Part shown: positions 36,000 to 43,614 of the stretch, one piece after another
How the letters are laid out: the number at the start of each line of letters is the position of its first letter
Numbering within the stretch: position 1 is the stretch's first letter
Assembly (NCBI GenBank): GCA_965199555.1
Contig: CBDASJ010000006.1
Location: 372,001 to 436,000 of the forward strand
DNA length: 64,000 nt
Direction of reading: 5' to 3'
From: LMUY01 sp965199555
Lineage (GTDB): Bacteria > Pseudomonadota > Alphaproteobacteria > Acetobacterales > Acetobacteraceae
Notes under the pieces: model-generated
What the model was told of the DNA's origin: nothing
The model's database searches: none
Seen by the model: the letters and a program-made list of their open reading frames with translations, nothing else
Made by a program: the position numbers and the translations under genes

Positions 36000-37110
36000 G
36001 GCCGGACCTTTCCTCCAATCGCGCCAGCACCAACTCGCCGATCGCCAGCGAGGCGGTAAGGCCGGGGCTTTCGATGCCGAACAGGTTCACCAGGCCGGTA
36101 ACGCCGTGCTCCGCCGGGCCCAGCACGGCGAAATCCGCCGCGGGCTCGCCGGGGCCGCTGATCTTCGGCCGGATGCCGGCATAGCCCGGCACCAGGGCGC
36201 CGTCCGGCAGGCCGGGCCAGTAGCGGCGGATGGCGGCGTAGAAGCCAGCGGCGCGGGTCGCGTCCACGTCATACTCCTCCCGCTCCACCCACTCCACGTC
36301 CGGCCCGAACCGTGCCTGGCCGCCGAGATCGAGCGTCAGGTGGACGCCCAGCCCGCCCGGCTCCGGCACCGGGTAGATCAGGTGGCTGAACGGCGCCCGG
36401 CCTTGCAGCCCGTAATAATTGCCCTTGCACAGATAGGCGCGCGGGATGCTCTGCGACGGGATGCCGACGATGCTGCGGGCCACGTCCGGCGCGTGCAACC
36501 CGACGGCGTTCACCAGCACCCGGCATTCCAACTGCATCGGCTGCTCGCCGCCGACATCCAGCCGGATGCCGTCATCCAGCACCGTGCCCGACAGCACCGG
36601 CGCCCGAACGGCGACGGTGCCGCCGGCTTCCTCCAACTCCCCCTGATAGGCCAGCATCAGGGCGTGGCTGTCGACGATGCCGGTTTCCGGCGAATGCAGG
36701 GCGGAGTCGACGCGCAAGGCGGGCTCCATGGCGCGGGCCGCGTCGCCGGGCAGCAGCGCGAGCGTCACACCGTTGGTCGCCGCCTGCGCCTGGATCGCTT
36801 GGAGCCGCAGCGTTTCCGCCGGGTCGCTGGCGACGATCAGCTTGCCGAGCTTGCGCACCGGGACGCCATGCGCGGCGCAATACTCGTACAGCGCCACCCG
36901 GCCGGCCACGCACAGCCGGGCCTTGAGGCTGCCGGTGGGATAGTAGATACCGGCATGCACGACCTCGCTGTTGCGGGAAGAGGTGACGGTGCCGATGCCG
37001 CCGGCGGCTTCCAACACCAGCACCTCCCGCCCGGCCAGCGCCAGCGCCCGGGCCACGGCGAGGCCGACCACGCCTGCCCCCAGAACCACCGAGTCCACCC
37101 GTTCGATCAT
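35992..37110 (-). CDS. FAD-dependent oxidoreductase, L-2-hydroxyglutarate dehydrogenase-like
   Basis: DAO-fold flavoprotein of 372 residues. FAD-binding VVLGAGVVGLAVARALAL (GxGxxG at 11-16), then TSSRNSEVVHAGIYYPTGSL, which is typical of L-2-hydroxyglutarate oxidase/dehydrogenase, and GLVNLFGIESPGLTASLAIG near the C-terminus. Electrons would pass to the quinone pool or oxygen. The start at 37110 has GGAGG 11 bases upstream. Its ATG overlaps, on the opposite strand, the ATG of the next flavoprotein gene. Confidence 0.87.
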   Translation of the reverse strand: MIERVDSVVLGAGVVGLAVARALALAGREVLVLEAAGGIGTVTSSRNSEVVHAGIYYPTGSLKARLCVAGRVALYEYCAAHGVPVRKLGKLIVASDPAETLRLQAIQAQAATNGVTLALLPGDAARAMEPALRVDSALHSPETGIVDSHALMLAYQGELEEAGGTVAVRAPVLSGTVLDDGIRLDVGGEQPMQLECRVLVNAVGLHAPDVARSIVGIPSQSIPRAYLCKGNYYGLQGRAPFSHLIYPVPEPGGLGVHLTLDLGGQARFGPDVEWVEREEYDVDATRAAGFYAAIRRYWPGLPDGALVPGYAGIRPKISGPGEPAADFAVLGPAEHGVTGLVNLFGIESPGLTASLAIGELVLARLEERSGHA

Positions 37111-38335
37111 GCCCGCAGCATCCTCCACCGGCGCCGCGCTGACCAGGGCGGCCGTGATCGGCGCCGGCCCGGCCGGGCTGATGGCGGCGGAGCGCTTGGC
37201 GGCCGGCGGCGTCGCCGTCACAGTGTTCGACCGCATGCCGTCGCCCGGCCGCAAGCTGCTGATGGCCGGCCTGGGCGGCCTGAACCTGACGCATGACGAG
37301 CCGCCCGACGCCATGCTGGCCCGCTACGGTTCGGCGCAGGCGGCGCTCGCCCCTGCCCTCGCCGCCTTCCCGCCGGCCGCGTTGCGCGCCTGGTGCGAGG
37401 AGTTGGGGCAGCCGGTGTTCACCGGCAGCAGCGGCCGGGTGTTCCCCCGTGCCATGAAGGCGGCCCCGTTGTTGCGGGCCTGGCTGCGCCGGTTGGACGG
37501 GCTCGGGGTGCGGTTAAGCCTGCGGCGGCGCTGGCTCGGCTGGGACGCGGATGGGGCGCTGCGGTTTGAGCCGACGACCGAGGCGGCGGCGGATGCCGTG
37601 GTGCTGGCGCTTGGCGGCGCGTCCTGGCCGCGGCTTGGGTCGGACGGGGCATGGACCGCCGCCGTGCCACCGGACTGGCTGGCGCCGTTCCGCCCGGCCA
37701 ATTGCGGCTTCGTCACGCCGTGGAGCGTGCACATGCAACGCCATGCCGGAACGCCGCTGAAGCGGATCACCGTCACGGCCGGGAACCGCACCGTCCCAGG
37801 TGATGCCACGTTGACGGAAGCGGGCGTCGAGGGCGGCCCGTTCTACGCCCTCGGCGCCGCGTTGCGCGACGCGATCGGCGCGGAGGGCGCGGCGGTCGCC
37901 GTGCTGGACCTGCGGCCGGACCTGTCACTGGCGGAACTGCGCAACCGGTTGGCCGCGCCACGCCGCGCCCAGTCGCTCTCCACCTTCCTGCGCAAGGCCG
38001 CCGGCCTGCCGCCCGTGTCGGTGGCGCTGCTGCGGGAATGCGCCGGCGTGCCGGACGATTTGGCCGGCGCGATCAAGGCGCTGCCGCTGCGCCTAACCGG
38101 CACGGCGCCGCTGGCGCGCGCGATCTCCACCGCCGGGGGGTTGCGGCTGGACGCCGCGGCGGCCTTGGCGCAACGCGGCGTGTTCACCGCCGGCGAGATG
38201 CTGGATTGGGAAGCCCCGACCGGCGGCTACTTGCTGCAAGCCTGCTTCAGCACCGGCTTCCTTGCCGGCGAGGCGGCGCTGGCCTGGCTGAACGCCCGTC
38301 CCGACCGTTCGCCGGGCGAGGCGCGGCCGGCCTGA
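37109..38335 (+). CDS. FAD-binding flavoprotein, TIGR03862 (HI0933-like) family
   Basis: A 408-residue flavoprotein: AAVIGAGPAGLMAAERLA (dinucleotide binding), VTVFDRMPSPGRKLLMAG and GGLNLTHDEPPDAML, the signature of the HI0933/TIGR03862 group, and at the C-terminus AGEMLDWEAPTGGYLLQACF. The biochemical role of this group is not established. The ATG at 37109 lies inside a CATG shared with the divergent oxidoreductase start. No clear ribosome site precedes it, so a nearby alternative start is possible. Confidence 0.83.
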   Translation: MPAASSTGAALTRAAVIGAGPAGLMAAERLAAGGVAVTVFDRMPSPGRKLLMAGLGGLNLTHDEPPDAMLARYGSAQAALAPALAAFPPAALRAWCEELGQPVFTGSSGRVFPRAMKAAPLLRAWLRRLDGLGVRLSLRRRWLGWDADGALRFEPTTEAAADAVVLALGGASWPRLGSDGAWTAAVPPDWLAPFRPANCGFVTPWSVHMQRHAGTPLKRITVTAGNRTVPGDATLTEAGVEGGPFYALGAALRDAIGAEGAAVAVLDLRPDLSLAELRNRLAAPRRAQSLSTFLRKAAGLPPVSVALLRECAGVPDDLAGAIKALPLRLTGTAPLARAISTAGGLRLDAAAALAQRGVFTAGEMLDWEAPTGGYLLQACFSTGFLAGEAALAWLNARPDRSPGEARPA

Positions 38336-38341
38336 CGTGGG

Positions 38342-39391
38342 CTAGGCCGGCAGGCTCAGCACCACGCGGGTGCCTTTATGGGCCGGGTCGACCAGCACGG
38401 TTGCCTTCACGGTGCGCGCCATGGCGTTGACGATCATGCTGCCCAGGCCGCTGCCCTTCGGCGGCGCGCCATCCTGGTAGCCGACGCCGTCATCCTCCAC
38501 CACCAACTGCACCTGGTCCGCCGCGCGATGGAACCCGACCCTGATGTCGCCGCTGCGGCCGGGATAGGCGTATTTTACCGCGTTGGTCACCAGTTCGTTG
38601 ACGATCAGCCCGATCGACACCGCCTTGTCGGTTTCCACCCGGATCGGTTCGGCCGCGAGCGTGATCTGGCTTGACCGCTCCTCCGCCGCCACGGCCCGGC
38701 GCAGTTCGTCGATCAAGCCCTCCAGGTACTGGTCCATGGCGACGTGTTCCACGTCGTTGCTGGTGTACAGCCGGCGGTGCACCAGCATCACCGCCTCCAC
38801 CCTTTCCGCCGCCCGCTGCAACGCCTCGCGCGCGTCCGCGTCGGCCACCTTGCGCGCTTGCAGCTCGATCAGGGAGGAGATCAATTGCAGGCTGTTGGCG
38901 ATGCGATGGTTCACTTCCCGCAGCAGCAGGGCCTGCTGGGCGGCGAGCTTCTCCAGGCGGTCGCGGCTTTCCTGAAGCTCCTGCAACGCGGTTTCGCGCT
39001 CCCGGCGGATGCGGCGCTGCTCCTGCGATTGGCGGATGGAGGTGGACAGGAACTCCAGGAACGTGCCCTGCACGTCCTTGACCACGTAGTCGAACGCGCC
39101 GGCCTTCAGCGCCGCCACGGCGATCCGCGGCTCCTCCGCTGCGGTGACGAAGATCACCGGCGGGGCGGCGGGCAAGGCGACCAGGTCGGCCAGCACGTCG
39201 AGCCCGTCGCGGCTGGGCATGTAATGGTCCAGCGCCACGGCGTCGAATGGCTGCGCCCGGGCCAGCGCCAGCCCGGCCTCGCCATCATGCGCCACCTCCA
39301 CGGCGAACCCGTCTCGCGACAGATGGCGCGCAACCAACCGGCACAGGCCGGCATCGTCGTCGACGTACAGGACGCGAACCGGCTTGGTCAC
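38342..39391 (-). CDS. Response regulator-histidine kinase fusion (REC-HisKA_2-HATPase)
   Basis: A soluble 349-residue signalling protein. An N-terminal receiver domain with Asp55 in AVALDHYMP and the acidic pocket VDDDA is followed by a coiled-coil linker (about 125-155), an H-box of the HisKA_2 type (LLREVNHRIANSLQLISSLI) and an HATPase domain (GLIVNELVTNAVKYAYPG, GSGLGSMIVNAMA). It would take phosphate or a conformational cue through REC and pass it on from the histidine. It is the last gene of a three-gene signalling operon, 2 bases after the single-domain regulator. Confidence 0.9.
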   Translation of the reverse strand: MTKPVRVLYVDDDAGLCRLVARHLSRDGFAVEVAHDGEAGLALARAQPFDAVALDHYMPSRDGLDVLADLVALPAAPPVIFVTAAEEPRIAVAALKAGAFDYVVKDVQGTFLEFLSTSIRQSQEQRRIRRERETALQELQESRDRLEKLAAQQALLLREVNHRIANSLQLISSLIELQARKVADADAREALQRAAERVEAVMLVHRRLYTSNDVEHVAMDQYLEGLIDELRRAVAAEERSSQITLAAEPIRVETDKAVSIGLIVNELVTNAVKYAYPGRSGDIRVGFHRAADQVQLVVEDDGVGYQDGAPPKGSGLGSMIVNAMARTVKATVLVDPAHKGTRVVLSLPA

Positions 39392-39393
39392 GG

Positions 39394-39834
39394 TCAGTCC
39401 GCTTCGGGCACCTGCATCACCGCAAGGAACAGGCCGAGCTGCCGGATCGCCACGGCGAAGCTTTCATACTCGACCGGCTTGGTGATGTAGACGTTGCAGC
39501 CGAGATCGTAGCAGCGCTGGATTTCCTGCCGGTCGTCTGTGGTGGTCAGCACGATCACGGGGGCGCGCCGGACCAGTTCGTCCGCCTTGATCCGCGCCAG
39601 GATGTCCGTGCCGCTCATGTCCGGCAGGTTGAGATCCAGCAGGACGAGCACCGGCAACTGGATGAGCCGCTTGCCATCCGGCCCGGTTCCGAACAGGTGC
39701 TCCACGGCCGACGTCCCGTCCGTGAACGGGATGATGGTGTTGTTGACGCCCGCCCGGCGCACGTTCTTCTCGATCAGCCGGGCGTGGCCGGGATCGTCCT
39801 CGATCAGGAGGATGGTGACCGGGTTCGCGTTCAC
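39394..39834 (-). CDS. Single-domain response regulator (CheY/Rcp1-like)
   Basis: A 146-residue receiver domain without output domain. ILLIEDDPGHARLIEK supplies the acidic pair, the phosphoacceptor is Asp67 in VLLDLNLPDMSG, Thr follows in VIVLTTTDD, and Lys is in NVYITKPVEYE. The long alpha3/beta3 region (HLFGTGPDGKRLIQLP) is typical of Rcp1-like regulators that pair with phytochrome-type or CHASE kinases. The start is the GTG at 39834, overlapping the kinase stop as GTGA. Confidence 0.9.
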   Translation of the reverse strand: MNANPVTILLIEDDPGHARLIEKNVRRAGVNNTIIPFTDGTSAVEHLFGTGPDGKRLIQLPVLVLLDLNLPDMSGTDILARIKADELVRRAPVIVLTTTDDRQEIQRCYDLGCNVYITKPVEYESFAVAIRQLGLFLAVMQVPEAD

Positions 39835-41330
39835 GCCGCATCCTCCATGACGTTGGGTGCCACGGCCGGCAGGCGGACCGTGAAGGTGGTCCCGACATCC
39901 AGCGCCGAGCGGCAATCGATGTGGCCGCCCATGCGGCGGACCAGCGCCCGCACATGGGCCAGGCCAATGCCCTCGCCCGCCACCGACTGGTCGCCGGCGC
40001 GGCGGAACAGCTCGAACACCCGCTCGTAATCGCGCTCCGCGATGCCGCGGCCGTTATCGGCAACCTCGAACCGAACCATCGCGCCCTCCTTTTCGCCGCG
40101 GACGGTGATGACCCCTGGCCGACCGGGTTTAAGATACTTCAGGGCATTGTCGATGACGTTGGTGAACACCTGGTCAACCGCCAGGCGGTCGGCGACCAAG
40201 TTGCACACCGCGCCGATCTCAATCACCGCGCCCCGCTGCGTCGCCTGGTGCTGCATGCTTTCCGTCATCGTCGACAGCAACCCTGCCATATCCAGGGGCT
40301 CCGGCGCCAGCACGCGGCGACCCTCACGGGACAGCTTGAGGATGGCATTGATCAGCCGATCCATCTTGCTGGTGGAGCTCCTGATGAACCGGAGCGCTTC
40401 CGGGATGTCCTGCTGCACCGCTTCGCGCAGCGTGTCCGATCCTTCCGCCATAGCCGTGCTTTGGCTCAGCACGCCGGCCGCCTGCTCCAGCTCGCTGGTG
40501 AAGCCCATGATGTTCACCAGCGGCGCCCGCAGATCATGCGACACGATGTAGGCGAAGCGCTGGATTTCCTCGTTGGCGGCGGTCAGGTCGGCCGTGCGCA
40601 GGCGCACCGTTTCATCCAGGCGTTCGTTGCTGCATTCCAGGCTGGCATTCGCTTCCGCCGTCACCCGCTGGGCTTGCCGCAACGTGGCGAGGTAGCCGCG
40701 CACCCCCAACGCAACCAGGCCGGCCAAGGCCAGCACCATGACCAGCCCGGCGATGTCGATGGCCACCAGCAGCCGGCCGCCCCGGGTGACCACCGCGACC
40801 TCGCTGATCAGATCGACGTCCAGGGCACTTTGGATCGAGCTGATGGTGACGCGGATCTGCGTCATGCTGGCTTGGCCGACATTGGTGCGGACCAGCGCCA
40901 GCGCCCCCGTCAGGTCGTTGGCCTTGGCCAGCTCCACCGTCTTCTCCAGCTCCGCCATCTTGCGGGCGACGTTCTGCCGCAGCTCCTCCGTCAGAGCGCC
41001 GTTCGGCTGGTCGGCGGCCAGCCGCGCGAATAGGGTCGGCAAGGTCCGCTGGGCGCCCAGCATGGGCTCGAGATAATCGGGGTTGCTGGTGAGGAGGAAG
41101 CCGCGTTGCGACGTTTCCGCCTCCTCCACGGCCAGCAGGATGCTGGCCACCAGGTCCCGCTGCATGCGCGTCGCCCGCGCTGCTGCCAGCGCATCCGCGT
41201 TGCGGTTCACCTGCCAGATCGACGCGGCGGCAATCAGCACCAGCAAGACCAGCGCTGCCACCACGAACATGACCTCGGAGCGGCCAAGGGCACGTGCGGC
41301 TGGCTGTGTCGGGCGAGGGTCGTGGAGCAT
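39831..41330 (-). CDS. Membrane sensor histidine kinase with CHASE3 domain
   Basis: A 499-residue kinase. A first membrane helix (VMFVVAALVLLVLIAAASIW) is followed by a periplasmic CHASE3-type helical sensor (EEAETSQRGFLLTSNPDYLEP), a second helix (LLVAIDIAGLVMVLALAGLV), a coiled coil, a HisKA H-box in YIVSHDLRAPLVNI and HATPase motifs (VFTNVIDNALKYLKPG, VADNGRGIA). It probably phosphorylates the small regulator encoded directly downstream. The stimulus is unknown. It is the first gene of the signalling operon. Confidence 0.9.
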   Translation of the reverse strand: MLHDPRPTQPAARALGRSEVMFVVAALVLLVLIAAASIWQVNRNADALAAARATRMQRDLVASILLAVEEAETSQRGFLLTSNPDYLEPMLGAQRTLPTLFARLAADQPNGALTEELRQNVARKMAELEKTVELAKANDLTGALALVRTNVGQASMTQIRVTISSIQSALDVDLISEVAVVTRGGRLLVAIDIAGLVMVLALAGLVALGVRGYLATLRQAQRVTAEANASLECSNERLDETVRLRTADLTAANEEIQRFAYIVSHDLRAPLVNIMGFTSELEQAAGVLSQSTAMAEGSDTLREAVQQDIPEALRFIRSSTSKMDRLINAILKLSREGRRVLAPEPLDMAGLLSTMTESMQHQATQRGAVIEIGAVCNLVADRLAVDQVFTNVIDNALKYLKPGRPGVITVRGEKEGAMVRFEVADNGRGIAERDYERVFELFRRAGDQSVAGEGIGLAHVRALVRRMGGHIDCRSALDVGTTFTVRLPAVAPNVMEDAA

Positions 41331-41370
41331 GGGTGGCTTATGCCGGGCCTCGAGCCGCGCGTCAGTGGGA

Positions 41371-41420
41371 TCACGAATTCGTGAAGGATTGAACCATCAC
41401 TAAAATATCACATCACGAAT
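41371..41420. promoter_or_regulatory. Palindromic operator candidate before the pentose-phosphate operon
   Basis: A perfect 14-base palindrome, TCACGAATTCGTGA, lies at 41371-41384, and its half-site TCACGAAT recurs at 41413-41420. Between them is TAAAAT (41401-41406), a good -10 box. The arrangement, two binding sites bracketing a promoter, suggests a dimeric regulator controlling the divergent kinase operon, the tkt operon or both. The transcript leader before the tkt ATG would be about 100 bases. Confidence 0.5.
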
Positions 41421-41511
41421 GAACCTCCGACGCCCCAATGCGCTTACGGGTGTCGTCAACCGCCCGGCATCGCCCGGGATGGGTTTGCGTGGCCATTCTG
41501 GGGAAGATCGC

Positions 41512-43602
41512 ATGGACCAACCGGCAGCAATGCAGACACTTGGCAACGGGCCGCAGGGCGATATCGACCAGGTGGCGATCAACACGATCCGTACGCTGGC
41601 GATGGATGCGGTGCAGAAGGCGAAGTCGGGCCATCCGGGGACGCCCATGGGCATGGCGCCAGTGGGCTACACGTTGTGGCAGCACGCGTTGCGCTACGAC
41701 CCCGCGGACCCCCACTGGCCCAACCGCGACCGCTTTGTGTTGTCGGTCGGCCATGCGTCCATGCTGCTTTATGCCCTGTTGCACCTGGCACAGGTGGCTT
41801 CCGACCCGGAGCACAAGGACAAGGGCCCATTCGCCGTCACCTTGGACGACATCAAACAATTCCGTCAGCTTTCGTCAGTGACGCCGGGCCATCCGGAGTA
41901 TCGGCTGACAGCGGGTGTGGAAACAACCACCGGTCCGTTAGCGCAGGGCGTGTCGAACAGCGTCGGCATGGCGATGGCGCAGCGCTTCATGGCTGCGCGC
42001 TACAACAAGCCCGGTTTCGACCTGTATGACTACCATGTCTACGCGCTGTGCGGCGATGGCTGCATGATGGAAGGCGTGTCCAACGAGGCGGCTTCGCTGG
42101 CCGGCCATCTGAAGCTGGGCAACCTCACCTGGATCTACGACAGCAACCACATCACCATCGAGGGCGCTACCAGCCTGGCGTTCGGCGACGACGTTGGCGC
42201 GCGATTGGGTGCCATGGGGTGGCACGTCATTCACGTGGCGGACGCCAACGACACCGCGGCGGTTGCCAAGGCGTTGGACGATGCCAAGGCGGTCACCACC
42301 GGGCCGACGATCATCGTCGTGCATAGCATCATCGGTTACGGCGCCCCGAAAAAGGCCGGCACCCGCGAAGCACATGGCGAGCCACTGGGCGACGAGGAGA
42401 TCAAGGGCGCCAAGCGGTCATACGGCTGGCCGGAAGACGCGCAGTTCCTCGTGCCCGCCGGCGTGCACGAGCGATTTGCCGAGGTGATGGGCGCCCGCGG
42501 AGCCAAGGGCCGCAAGGCATGGATGGAGCTGTTCGCCCGCTACAAGGAGGCCTATCCGGCCTTGGCCGCTGAGGTCGAGATGATTGATCGCCATGAGCTG
42601 CCGGATGGGTGGGACAGCGAGATCCCCGTCTTTCCCGCGGATGCCAAAGGTGTCGCATCGCGCGATTCGTCGCAGAAGGTGCTGAACGCGGTTGCCAAGC
42701 ATGTCCCGTGGCTGATCGGCGGCGCGGCAGACCTGGCACCGTCCACCAAGTCGAACATGACCTTCGACGGCGCGGGATCGTTCGAGCCGGACAACTATGC
42801 CGGGCGAAACCTGCATTTCGGCATCCGCGAGCATGTCATGGGGTCGGTCGTGAATGGCCTGGCCCTGTCCGGCCTGCGGTCCTACGGCAGCGGCTTCCTG
42901 ATCTTCTCCGATTACATGAAGGCGCCGGTTCGGCTTTCCGCGATCATGGAACTGCCGACGATCTACATCTTCACACATGACAGCATCGGCGTCGGCGAGG
43001 ATGGCCCAACGCACCAGCCGATCGAGCAGTTGGTGGCTCTGCGATCCATTCCCGGAATGGTCGTGCTGCGGCCGGCTGACGCCAACGAGGTGGCGGAAGC
43101 CTGGCGCGTGGTTATGCAGTTGCACGACAAGCCGGCGTGCCTGATCCTCAGCCGTCAAGCTCTGCCTACGGTCGACCGCGAGAAGTTCGCTCCGGCCTCG
43201 GGCGTTGCCAAGGGCGCGTACATCCTGGCCGATAGCCAAGGAACACCAGAGGTCATCCTGATCGGCACCGGGTCGGAAGTCGGCTTGTGCATGGGGGCTT
43301 ACGAAACCCTGACGGCGGAAGGGATCAAGGCCCGCGTCGTTTCCATGCCGTCATGGGAACTGTTCGAAGCGCAGGACGAAGCGTATCGCGACCAGGTGCT
43401 GCCCCCTTCGGTCAAAGGCCGGTTGGCAGTGGAGCAGGCGGCCACGATCGGCTGGGACCGCTACGTCGGCCAGGGCGGGTATGTCATCGGCATGCACAGT
43501 TTCGGCGCATCCGCGCCCCTGGCGGCGCTGCAAACGAAGTTCGGCTTCACGCCCGAAGCCGTGCTGAACGAGGCTCGCAAGCAGGCGAAGCGGGCGAGTT
43601 AG
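41512..43602 (+). CDS. tkt: Transketolase
   Basis: TPP enzyme of 696 residues that exchanges two-carbon units between pentose-phosphate sugars. Substrate and cofactor motifs: KAKSGHPGTPMGMAP, LCGDGCMMEGVSNEAASLAG (TPP binding), IYDSNHITIEG, and THDSIGVGEDGPTHQPIEQL in the second half. The start at 41512 follows GGGGAAG; an in-frame ATG at 41419 has no ribosome site and would add residues outside the usual length. First gene of a nine-gene operon covering the whole pentose-phosphate pathway. Confidence 0.96.
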   Translation: MDQPAAMQTLGNGPQGDIDQVAINTIRTLAMDAVQKAKSGHPGTPMGMAPVGYTLWQHALRYDPADPHWPNRDRFVLSVGHASMLLYALLHLAQVASDPEHKDKGPFAVTLDDIKQFRQLSSVTPGHPEYRLTAGVETTTGPLAQGVSNSVGMAMAQRFMAARYNKPGFDLYDYHVYALCGDGCMMEGVSNEAASLAGHLKLGNLTWIYDSNHITIEGATSLAFGDDVGARLGAMGWHVIHVADANDTAAVAKALDDAKAVTTGPTIIVVHSIIGYGAPKKAGTREAHGEPLGDEEIKGAKRSYGWPEDAQFLVPAGVHERFAEVMGARGAKGRKAWMELFARYKEAYPALAAEVEMIDRHELPDGWDSEIPVFPADAKGVASRDSSQKVLNAVAKHVPWLIGGAADLAPSTKSNMTFDGAGSFEPDNYAGRNLHFGIREHVMGSVVNGLALSGLRSYGSGFLIFSDYMKAPVRLSAIMELPTIYIFTHDSIGVGEDGPTHQPIEQLVALRSIPGMVVLRPADANEVAEAWRVVMQLHDKPACLILSRQALPTVDREKFAPASGVAKGAYILADSQGTPEVILIGTGSEVGLCMGAYETLTAEGIKARVVSMPSWELFEAQDEAYRDQVLPPSVKGRLAVEQAATIGWDRYVGQGGYVIGMHSFGASAPLAALQTKFGFTPEAVLNEARKQAKRAS

Positions 43603-43614
43603 GAGAGAACGAGC

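Noticed and set aside
41419..41511. N-terminal extension of transketolase from the ATG at 41419
   Set aside because: No ribosome site, it overlaps the operator half-site, and the ATG at 41512 has GGGGAAG and gives the usual length.
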